64,000 bases of DNA from Streptococcus suis. GTDB lineage: Bacteria > Bacillota > Bacilli > Lactobacillales > Streptococcaceae. Shown here in pieces: positions 1-8,000 of this stretch; within the stretch, counting starts at the first letter, position 1; each line of letters starts with the position of its first letter. The translations under genes and the position numbers were made by a program. The stretch covers positions 1,860,001-1,924,000 of the forward strand of contig CP025095.1 in the NCBI GenBank assembly GCA_002831545.1, written 5' to 3'. The notes beneath the pieces were generated by a model. The model was not told the origin of the DNA, made no database searches, and saw only the letters and a program-made list of their open reading frames with translations.

Positions 1-81
1 ACCTTGCTTCAGGAAATTTTCTATTTGAAGTGAATCAGCCATCAGATCATCTGATTGATATTCTACTTGTTGCTTCATCAT
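1..81 (-). CDS. Partial ICE gene, N-terminal 27 residues only
   Basis: An open frame begins with ATG at 81-79, reads MMKQQVEYQ..., and runs off the left edge of the window. AAAGGA lies about nine bases upstream. It sits 37 bp downstream of the first copy of the shared ICE promoter (118-157), so it should be the first gene of the next transfer operon. The piece is too short and polar to identify. Confidence 0.6.
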   Translation of the reverse strand, partial: MMKQQVEYQSDDLMADSLQIENFLKQG

Positions 82-117
82 AAGCAACCATCCTTTCTTA
101 TATTTTTGCACACTCTT

Positions 118-157
118 AGTCTAAGGGATATTAGCCTTTTCTGCGTTAAGGGGACAA
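118..157 (-). promoter_or_regulatory. ICE regulon promoter, copy 1
   Basis: Read on the minus strand it has the box TTGTCCCCTTAACGCA, then TATCCCT directly followed by the -10 hexamer TAGACT. The distance from CTTAAC to TATCCCT is 14 bp, as in all five copies. No TTGACA-like -35 lies 16-18 bp from the -10, which suggests activator dependence. It drives the partial gene at 1-81. Confidence 0.75.
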
Positions 158-165
158 GTAGAAAC

Positions 166-199
166 TATATATAAAAAGTTATATAACTTTTTATATATA
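166..199. repeat. 34-bp perfect AT-rich palindrome
   Basis: A perfect inverted repeat centred between 182 and 183, with the core GTTATATAAC flanked by A5 and T5 runs. It lies between the ssb terminator and promoter copy 1. The half GTTATATAACTTTTTA recurs at 15463-15478, again next to a copy of the regulon promoter. It may be an operator or a transcription stop. It encodes nothing. Confidence 0.7.
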
Positions 200-229
200 A
201 ACAGCGGCTTCAGGACCCTGATTAAAACA

Positions 230-270
230 AAAATAGCACGTGGGTGGTTTATCTCACATGCTACTTTGTT
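230..270 (-). terminator. Terminator after ssb operon
   Basis: On the minus strand AGTAGCATGTG pairs with CACGTGCTATT, with one G-T pair, and is followed by a T-rich run. It lies just downstream of the ssb stop codon and closes the operon that starts near 4,914. Confidence 0.75.
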
Positions 271-273
271 AGT

Positions 274-696
274 TTAGAAGGGTTCTCCTGAATCAAATGG
301 TTCTGGATAGTCAGTAGGCGGTGGTGGTGGAACCTGCATTCCCTGTCTACGTCTGTTGGCTGCATCCTTAGTCTCCAGAAAAGTGATCCCTCGATTCTGG
401 TCTGGGGAAATATATTGATAGTATCGACGTTGGCCTTGACTATCTTGATAAGGCCGTTGGATAATTTCTCCCTTTACTAGGATAGGAGAACCTTTTACAA
501 GACTTTGAGCCATCACTTCAGCTTGTTTGCCATATATCTGAACATGGAAATAACTTGGTATTGGTTTTCCTTGTTCATCTTGTAGACTTGAATCACAAAC
601 AAACTCGAATTTGAAGCTGGCATTTCCTTTAGAAGTTCTGCCGACAGCATCATCTGGAATGCTCGCTACTCTTCCGTCAGCAATAAAAGTTTGCAT
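274..696 (-). CDS. ssb: Single-stranded DNA-binding protein (ICE-borne)
   Basis: This 140-residue protein has an OB-fold core at about residues 20-105. It includes the FHVQIYGKQAE strand and a LVKGSPILVKGEI segment typical of SSB dimer and DNA-binding strands. The tail is proline-rich and ends DSGEPF, an acidic-Pro-Phe tip like the usual DDDLPF that recruits partner proteins. It should coat the transferred strand or the replicating ICE in the cytoplasm. It is the last gene of a leftward operon with the surface-exclusion gene, starting 15 bp after the 711-1274 gene, and is followed by a terminator. Confidence 0.85.
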   Translation of the reverse strand: MQTFIADGRVASIPDDAVGRTSKGNASFKFEFVCDSSLQDEQGKPIPSYFHVQIYGKQAEVMAQSLVKGSPILVKGEIIQRPYQDSQGQRRYYQYISPDQNRGITFLETKDAANRRRQGMQVPPPPPTDYPEPFDSGEPF

Positions 697-710
697 ATCT
701 TCTCCTCCTC

Positions 711-1274
711 TTACTTGATACGATAATTGGCTTTGGCATGGTGTACCGTGGGCTCCTCCGAACTGGAATCTGCAACAGTCAATCCTTCTGGAGAAGCTAC
801 TTCGCTTTCCTCTACTGTCCCAGGTCCCTGGTCAGCTTCATTCAACCAGTCCATCACATGGCCATAGCGTTTAATGGCATCATACTCCGCTATTAAAAAT
901 TCTGTCTTAACGTATGGCTGCAAGGCTTTAATGCTTCCAAGTTCCTCCTCGGTAAAGAGTGCCGCCTTCGCCACGTCGGCCGTGACAGTATACACAACTT
1001 CACCTGATAATGGATTATTATTTGTGGTTGCAGTGATAAAGCCTTTTTCCTGCAAAGGAGCCAATACATTGATTAAATAATGGCCCGTGTCAATGACCCA
1101 ATCATCTGCCATGACTGCCTTCACAAACTCTTCTCGGTCATAATCACTCTGAAAAGTCAGTTCTGTATTTGCTCTGGCAATGGCATCCATTTTGACAGCA
1201 TAGCTTTTCAGCTCAAGATGTGCCAAAAATCTAGCTTGTTCCTTGGTAATAACTGCTTTTTGCTGTTCTGTCAT
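711..1274 (-). CDS. Hypothetical ICE protein, 187 aa
   Basis: I do not recognise this protein. It is mostly alpha-helical in appearance, with no signal peptide or membrane segment. The last 40 residues are rich in Glu, Ser and Thr and look disordered. It begins MTEQQKAVITKEQARF and starts four bases after the stop of the 1278-1916 gene, 15 bp before ssb, so it belongs to the same leftward operon. A cytoplasmic role linked to single-stranded DNA is only a guess from position. Confidence 0.7.
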   Translation of the reverse strand: MTEQQKAVITKEQARFLAHLELKSYAVKMDAIARANTELTFQSDYDREEFVKAVMADDWVIDTGHYLINVLAPLQEKGFITATTNNNPLSGEVVYTVTADVAKAALFTEEELGSIKALQPYVKTEFLIAEYDAIKRYGHVMDWLNEADQGPGTVEESEVASPEGLTVADSSSEEPTVHHAKANYRIK

Positions 1275-1277
1275 TTC

Positions 1278-1916
1278 TCACTCCATTTCTAGTGCTGCGA
1301 TCAATTCAAATAGTACTGAAGGGCGCTTTTTATTTGTCACAAATCCGACTGGAAAATCCATCAGCTTTGTGTCTCCGTTCCTACCTGGAGTGAGGGCTAC
1401 TGTCTTAATTTTACTTCGGTACTTTTCTTTAATGGAATTTCCCATCTGACTGGCTACCATCGCTGCTGACTTCTCAATATCGTGTGGAATGTAGTCCAGC
1501 TCGTCATCAAGCTCAGATTTCAAGACAAGACTTGTAATCAATCGCTTAAATTGTCTATGGTAGAGCGTAAGAACAATCCAAGCCCCCACCAGATACGGAA
1601 CAGAATTTACTAGGATAAGAACTCCGTCAGTCTGCCATAACAATATTCCCAACAAAGTCAGAGAGGCGCTCCACAGAATCAACCGATATGGGTACTTGAT
1701 ATAGCGACGGTAATCCTCGGTTACGCTTGCGACAATGCTGCCAATGACCAACAAAATAGCGGACATTCCAAGGGTACCCCACTTGATGATTTCAGCAATC
1801 TCTTCACTTGTATAGGTCGTAACGGCATAAGCTGCCGCTGCGACCAAAATAAGTGATACAAGCAAAGGTCTGACAATCTTCGTCACCTTTTTTGAAAAAA
1901 TCAACAGTTCTAGCAT
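1278..1916 (-). CDS. Hypothetical membrane protein, 212 aa
   Basis: Four likely transmembrane segments occur in the first 120 residues (about 15-33, 43-63, 78-97 and 100-118). A roughly 90-residue cytoplasmic domain follows, containing MDFPVGFVTNKKRPSV. I recognise no family. It lies between the surface-exclusion gene (three bases upstream) and the 711-1274 gene in a tightly packed operon. It could assist mating-pair or exclusion functions at the membrane, but that is inferred from position alone. Confidence 0.7.
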   Translation of the reverse strand: MLELLIFSKKVTKIVRPLLVSLILVAAAAYAVTTYTSEEIAEIIKWGTLGMSAILLVIGSIVASVTEDYRRYIKYPYRLILWSASLTLLGILLWQTDGVLILVNSVPYLVGAWIVLTLYHRQFKRLITSLVLKSELDDELDYIPHDIEKSAAMVASQMGNSIKEKYRSKIKTVALTPGRNGDTKLMDFPVGFVTNKKRPSVLFELIAALEME

Positions 1917-1919
1917 TGA

Positions 1920-4484
1920 TTAACCTTTCTTACGTTTGTCTACCAAACCAACTGCTGAGAACAAAGTCATCAAACCTACTGCCAGAAGTCCCATGCTTCC
2001 TGCATCACCTGTTTCAGGCAATGCTGCCTTCTTGCTAGATGAGGTAGAAACTGGACGAGCAACAGTTTTTGTTGTTCCTACTGGTGCTGGCTTGTTACCA
2101 GCCACGTAATCAACAATTTTACCTGCTACATCTACAACTGGAATAGCAACTTGTCCTGTTGTCTCAAGGGCTACTCGTTTGGCTTCTAGTTCTGCTTGAC
2201 GCTTCGCTTCTTCCAGTGCTGTAAAGCGGGCCAAAAGGATATCGTAATTCTTTTGATCAATCGTTTGTTTTTCGAGCAAGTCAGCAAGGACTGACTTAGC
2301 TTTTTCAAGTGCCTCCGCTTTTTCTGCCAAGGTAGCTTTAGCAGCATCTAATTTCGCTTGCGCTTTGGCAAGAACGTCATCAGCATTTAGCAAGTCATTC
2401 AAGCGTTTCTCACTTGCTGCTTGGTTAGATTTTGCGGTTGCAAGAGCTGACTTAGCTTTTGCAAGAGTTGATTCAAACTCAGTGACTTTAGCCTGCAAGT
2501 TTTCAAGCTCTTGCTTTTCTTTATCCAAGTTAGCTTTAACAGTTTGCAACTCTGCTTTTTGAGTTGCTAATTTAGCCTTCTTCTCATCAAGGTTAGCTTT
2601 TTTAGTCGCAACATCGGCTGAGAAAGCATTTACCGCATCCTGTGCTGCCTTGGCACGTTCTTCAGCAGCTGTCAGGTTATCTTTAGCAGTTTGAAGTGCT
2701 GCAAGGGCTCCAGGAGTTTGTACTGTTTTATTTTGCCAGTAGGAAAGTTCCTCCTGTGCTCTTGTTTGAGCAACTAGAGCGCTGTTGTAATTGCTCTGAG
2801 CCAAAGTTTGAGCAGCTTTCGCATCAGAGTCAGCTGTTTGAGCTTTTGAGAGAGTTGCTTGGGCAGTTGATTGAGCAGACTTAGCCGCTGCTAATTCATC
2901 ATCAATGTTGCGTGATGATAGATTTGAAGTAGTGTCAAACTTGCTAGCATCTTCGATTTGACTGTCTGCTACTCCCAGGATATGAACTCGTCCAAGTGGC
3001 ATTGTATTTCCAGTTGAAAACTCATAGTCAAGCTTGCTCACATCAAGACCGATATATTTGGAGTTTGTTGTGGTACGAACTCCTGCAAGTGAAGTTGAAT
3101 GGCCCCAATTTGAGTCTGCATCATCAAACAGCATTTCAGAAATCGTGTTGTAGACTGCTTTCTTCAGGTCATCCATCGTAACAGTTTGTCGTGGATCAAA
3201 GTAACCAGATGAGAAGTTCTCATAGTAGTTTACGCCATCTGTGCTGTCTAATCCTTTTCTGCCTGCTGCGGCTGGGATAGCTTGCAAGTCATGGCCTAAA
3301 GATTTTGAAGTGTTTGCTACATCATCTGCAAATGAGATAGCAGACAAATTAGCAACAACAGCTGAAGTACCTACTTGTTTGCGAACTTGGTTCATCAAGT
3401 CAACCGCAAAAAGTGTCAACTCCTGACGTTGTGCTTGAGACAAGTTGTTGACATCAGAGATAACGATTTGCTTGTCACTGTCTAGTGACTTGAATTGGTT
3501 CAACGAAACTCCCGTTGCAGATGCGTTAGCGACTGCTACCTTGTTGCTTTCTGATTTATCAGCTGCAAATGCTTTGAGTGCATCAGCATATCCTGATGGA
3601 ACTGTGATGGTATTCTTGCTAGCCAATTCCTTAGTCAAACTGTCAACCAATTGTGTTGCTGCTGCCAAGTCTTTGTTCGCTTCTGACAAGGCAGTTGCCG
3701 CATTTTGAGCGGTCACGTTTGATTGATCCAGAGCTTGCTTGGCGTTAGCCACGTCAACTCCTCTGTTTCTGAGACTTGTTTCGCTGGCATCAAGCATGAT
3801 GGCACGTGTTTTTTCCGCTTCTTGCGCTACTGTCAGGTCACCTTCAGCTACTGTTACAGCAGCTTCCGCTTCAGCAACGGCAATCTCTGCTACTTCTTTC
3901 TCTGCAATGAGCTTAGACTGTCCAGTACCATCTAGGATAGCTTGAGCATTGTCAACTTCAGCTTGTGCTTGGTCTACATCGGCCTGCTCTTTGGAAACAG
4001 TTTTTTCCGCTTCAGCAACAACGGTCTGTTGTCGAGTTACTGCGCCTTTTGATTCTGTCACAGATGATTCAGCAGCTGTTACCGCTTCTTCAGCTTGGGT
4101 TACTGCTGCCTTTGTATCTACTACCTTAGTTTCTTGTGCTGCAATCACTTCAGGTGTCACTTCAGCTACAAGAGCTTGTGCTTCAGTCACTTCTGATTGG
4201 GCTTGCTCTACGTCTTTGTTAGCTTGAGTTGCTTGCTCTTGAGCAGTTTGCTCGTCAGCTTGCGCCTTAGTTACCTCTTGCGTAGTGCCATCCAATTCTG
4301 CTTTCGCTTCTGAAACTTGTTCTGCTGTCACAGTTGCATCAGCAACCTTCTCAGCTTGTACAGTTTCTGGAGCATTGTCAACTTCTGGAGTTAGTGTAGT
4401 TTCTTCTGCATAAGTTGTCACAGAACCTAATCCAAGAGTCAAGAGACCCACAGCTGCCAAACCTTTAACTAATTTCTTTTCCAT
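1920..4484 (-). CDS. SEC10/PgrA-type surface exclusion protein, LPXTG-anchored
   Basis: This 854-residue cell-wall protein probably limits redundant conjugation into cells that already carry the ICE. It has a signal peptide ending near TTYAEE (about residue 27), a long Ala/Glu/Gln coiled coil (about 55-270), a globular domain (about 290-520) and a second coiled coil (525-770). The sorting signal starts with LPETG at residue 822, followed by a hydrophobic stretch and DKRKKG. The globular part contains LTLFAVDLMNQVRKQVG and SEMLFDDADSNWGHS, matching the SEC10/PgrA surface-exclusion domain as I remember it. Its operon starts at the promoter near 4,914. Confidence 0.8.
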   Translation of the reverse strand: MEKKLVKGLAAVGLLTLGLGSVTTYAEETTLTPEVDNAPETVQAEKVADATVTAEQVSEAKAELDGTTQEVTKAQADEQTAQEQATQANKDVEQAQSEVTEAQALVAEVTPEVIAAQETKVVDTKAAVTQAEEAVTAAESSVTESKGAVTRQQTVVAEAEKTVSKEQADVDQAQAEVDNAQAILDGTGQSKLIAEKEVAEIAVAEAEAAVTVAEGDLTVAQEAEKTRAIMLDASETSLRNRGVDVANAKQALDQSNVTAQNAATALSEANKDLAAATQLVDSLTKELASKNTITVPSGYADALKAFAADKSESNKVAVANASATGVSLNQFKSLDSDKQIVISDVNNLSQAQRQELTLFAVDLMNQVRKQVGTSAVVANLSAISFADDVANTSKSLGHDLQAIPAAAGRKGLDSTDGVNYYENFSSGYFDPRQTVTMDDLKKAVYNTISEMLFDDADSNWGHSTSLAGVRTTTNSKYIGLDVSKLDYEFSTGNTMPLGRVHILGVADSQIEDASKFDTTSNLSSRNIDDELAAAKSAQSTAQATLSKAQTADSDAKAAQTLAQSNYNSALVAQTRAQEELSYWQNKTVQTPGALAALQTAKDNLTAAEERAKAAQDAVNAFSADVATKKANLDEKKAKLATQKAELQTVKANLDKEKQELENLQAKVTEFESTLAKAKSALATAKSNQAASEKRLNDLLNADDVLAKAQAKLDAAKATLAEKAEALEKAKSVLADLLEKQTIDQKNYDILLARFTALEEAKRQAELEAKRVALETTGQVAIPVVDVAGKIVDYVAGNKPAPVGTTKTVARPVSTSSSKKAALPETGDAGSMGLLAVGLMTLFSAVGLVDKRKKG

Positions 4485-4496
4485 TTTATCACCTAT

Positions 4497-4853
4497 TTAA
4501 CTTTCTTTATTTTTGATTTTATAGTGTGTTCCATTTTGTAAGCTAGGATCATACACCCCAGCTTTCTCTAGAATGCGTTTAACTTGCCATCCAGATAACC
4601 CGTAAGGTTCTCCATGTCGGACATGGTACCACGTTCCAACTGAAGGATTCTCTTGTTTTAACTTTTTCCAGGCAAGGTATTCGCTTACTAGAATCTCTTC
4701 TACCTCAGGAGGTTTTTCGCTCCTCGACCTAATGGTCATCTCCAAGGTTCCATCCCTACTTCTAGTGGTTTCAAGCACTGTGTACTGCTCTTCAATATAT
4801 TTGGTTAATCTTGCATGAGCCTTACTGGATAGCTTGAGATGCAACTTTTTCAA
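4497..4853 (-). CDS. Hypothetical ICE protein, 118 aa
   Basis: A small basic protein (MKKLHLKLSSKAHARLTKYIE...) with no signal peptide. The C-terminal half contains GTWYHVRHGEPYGLSGWQVKRILEKAGVYD, which could be a compact winged-helix-like or hairpin DNA-binding unit, but I do not recognise the family. It is the first gene after the sigma-A promoter at 4914-4942, 12 bp upstream of the surface-exclusion gene. Regulation of that operon is one possibility. Confidence 0.65.
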   Translation of the reverse strand: MKKLHLKLSSKAHARLTKYIEEQYTVLETTRSRDGTLEMTIRSRSEKPPEVEEILVSEYLAWKKLKQENPSVGTWYHVRHGEPYGLSGWQVKRILEKAGVYDPSLQNGTHYKIKNKES

Positions 4854-4913
4854 TAAAGCTCCCCCCTTTCTCAGTTGCTGTTATTTACCCTACACTTTTT
4901 CTAGGACAATACT

Positions 4914-4942
4914 ATTATACACTATAAAATCTGCAAAGTCAA
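4914..4942 (-). promoter_or_regulatory. Sigma-A promoter of the surface-exclusion/ssb operon
   Basis: On the minus strand TTGACT is separated by 17 bp from TATAAT. The -35 lies inside an inverted repeat whose arms, AAAGTCAATGAT (4935-4946) and ATCATTGACTTT (4961-4972), are identical over 12 bp. That could be an operator for a repressor. Unlike most ICE operons here, this one does not use the shared box promoter. Confidence 0.75.
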
Positions 4943-4974
4943 TGATTTTTGTTTTTTTTTATCATTGACTTTTT

Positions 4975-5010
4975 GCAAAAAATCCAAGTCCTGTAAGAAC
5001 CTGGATTTTT
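4975..5010 (-). terminator. Terminator after the antigen I/II gene
   Basis: On the minus strand AAAAATCCAGGT...ACTTGGATTTTTT forms a stem ending in a T run, 12 bp after the antigen I/II stop codon. It separates the pilin/adhesin operon from the surface-exclusion operon. Confidence 0.8.
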
Positions 5011-5021
5011 GCAATTAAAGG

Positions 5022-8000
5022 CTAGTCAACTTCAGAATCACGCTTGCGACGAGCTAAGCCAAGTCCTGCTATTGCCATGCTTGCACCGAGTGCAGCCAAA
5101 GCCATAGAGCTTTCTTGACCTGTTGCAGGAAGTGTCTGCGCACGAGCTACTGGCGTTCCTGGAGTAACAGGAGTTTCTGGTACCTCTGGCGTTTCTTCCC
5201 TAGGCTTAGGTGTGTTGGTCGTAACAATATCCTTATCTACTTCAACATCGTTAACATAGACTGTCCACTCATTTTCAATATTTTCACCGTAAGCGATACG
5301 TTTCAACATTGAGTAGACATCGATCTTGATTTCTTCTCCTTCTGCTAGAAGGTCATAGAACTCAGGATTCACAGTGTACTTAACCGCCACGACTTGGCCA
5401 GTCTTTTCATCTCGAATCAACTCTTGGACAATGTAGCGAGTCAGTTCTTCATCTAGTTTAATGATTGAACCGTCTTTGAGTTTCATGTCACCTGAAGCGA
5501 AGGCATAAAACTCACCGTTGTAATCGTCAAAGTTTTCATCGAAGTTTTCGATACCATAAAGTGATTTCAACTTGCCATCGATCGTTGTCTTGACAACTGG
5601 GAAAGAAAGTTTAGCTGGGTAAGGTTGACCCAATTCAATGGTACCGCCTGTCAGGTCTTTATTAGATCCGATTGATTCCAGGATCTTCTTAATACCGTCC
5701 AGTTTTGGCACATTGTTTTCTACCGTATTACCTGCGTAGCCATTTCCAAAGTCAACTTGCCATACTTTATTGCTAAAGTCTCCAGTATAATCCCCTGTCT
5801 TGATATCAAAGGTATGGAACAGGTTCAAACCAGTGAACATGTACTTGTTAAAGTAGCCTTCAAAATCAAGGCCCTTAGGAACTACAACTGAGAAGTTTCC
5901 GTCTGGAGAAATTCCAGCAGCTTTTAGGATGGCTACAACTTCAGCATCCGCTTTTTCAAGACTATCATAAGACCGCACTTCAAAGTCAGAAGATACGTCA
6001 CGGCCATCAGCTAGGGTTGTCTTCAAGGTAGAAAAGTCAAACAGAACTGTATTGTCTTGAGGATCGTCAACCAGTGGTAGGAAGCCTTTAAGAATTTCTG
6101 CCTGAGTAGCTTTCAGAGACTTGTACTGATTGTTATCTGTTACAGCAGTATAAGAATAGGTTTTGTTTGGAAGCAACTGAAGACCATCTAAATTAGCCCC
6201 ACTTGTTTGGCCCACTTGATAAATGTGCTTCTCTGGCTCAATCAAGCTATCATTTGGAGTTGGCGTCTCTGGACGTGGTGTGATACGTTTGTACACGTAA
6301 GTCACTTCCGTAGTTCCTTCTATAACTTCTCCAGTTTCCTGACCCATTGTCTTTTCAGGAAGCAGTTCGTACTCGATTCCATCTTCAGTTGTAATCTTTA
6401 CAGGTTTGTGGTCCGTGGTATCGTAGCTTGTACCTGTTGGAACATTTGAAGAGTCTACAACATCATTTGCGATTGTCTTTTCATCTTCGTTCACATAGTG
6501 GATGACTACGTTACCTTTACCTCGTTCATTTTCAACCACTTTGTAGAAGTAATCAACATAGATAGTTCCGTCAGTTACCTTACCAGTTTCAGTACCGACA
6601 ACTTTTGAAGTAAGTTTGTACAAGTTGCCTTTATAGGCGATGACTTCTTGTTTTTGGTCCGTGGTATTGTATACTGTGCCAACCTTGGCATCCTCAAGGT
6701 CTACTTGGTTTGGTGCAATTTTCTTGTTTGTATCTTCATCAAAGTAGCGCACGACTACGTTACCGTTGTAGGTACGAGTCTCAGAACCTGGTGTGTAGAT
6801 CACTGGCGTGTTAGACGTTGCCGTATAGGTCTTGCCTGACTTAGTTGTCAACGTCAGTGTGTAAGTGTTCTTGTACGTTGCAGCATCATTCAATACAGTG
6901 AAGACGGCGTTAAATGTCGGGAGGACGAAATCTTTAGACAGGTCTGCGTTGACTTTGGCAAGTCCGTTTGCAGACAGAGTCACACTTGCCTTGCCAGTTT
7001 CATCATAGGAAACTAACCACTCTGGACTAAGTTTAGCGGTATCATCTTTGAAGAGTTTTGTTCCAGCTGGGAAAGGATCTGATAGGACAACGGAAGTCAT
7101 TGCTTCCCGACCAGCCTTCAGTGTACCTGGATTGAGTACCCACGTCTCAGTTGAATTTTTAGCTACCAACTCACCATTGATGCTAGTGCCTTCATTATTG
7201 ACAACGTCTTTTGTGATTGCAGGAGCATCCTTGACCGCAACTGGATGGACCGTTGTTTTAATAGTTTTTGCTTCTGGAACAGGTACATGTGGCTTCACAA
7301 CTGGTGTGATTGGATTGTATACCTCTGGTGTAAATGTTTCAGGAACAAAGACTTCAGGAGTATATGGCGTAGGCGTGTACGTTTCAGGGGTAAAGACCTC
7401 TGGAGTGAAGGTTTCAAACGTAGGTTCGTTTGGAATTTTAGATGGCGCTGGTGGTTCTTCATTGAACGGTGTTGGGTTAAAGGTTACCGTTTCAAGTTTT
7501 GGTGGTGTAGCAGGAACTGGTTTCAGCTTCTCTGGGGTTACTTCTTTAAGAGGAGGTGGTGGTGTGACTGTTGGTGCTGCGACATTAGTATTCATTGCGA
7601 ACCAGTGCCCTGTTTGATGCTTCGATGCTCCAACTGTTAAACCAAATGTATCTCCACTTTCTGCAACTAAAGCACCTGAACCGTAATATCGTACAGGTGA
7701 GTCAATACTATCATGACCGCTATACGGGGCAATGGTATCAATAGATGTACTAGCATAGATTTTACCATCATGGGCTTGAACTTGACTGCCAGTAATCGCA
7801 ACGAAACGCATGTTCGAACTTAAGCCTTTGACATACTCAAAATAACTATCTTCTCCCAAGGAATTCATGGATGAAATAGAGAAAATAATCGGATTCTCTT
7901 TAGTCGCAACTACCTTGCCAGAAGCAGTATAAAATGTTTTTTCAATATGGAGTTCATCACCGACACCTACAAAGCCTTGCGTTGCATCTGAACCAAAGAT

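Noticed and set aside
3949..4227. Plus-strand Ala/Ser/Thr-rich frame and similar ones across 2365-4227
   Set aside because: Mirror frames of the coiled-coil repeats of the surface-exclusion gene.
7048..7617. Plus-strand open frame of 189 codons
   Set aside because: Shadow of the proline-rich stalk of the antigen I/II gene, with no start signals.
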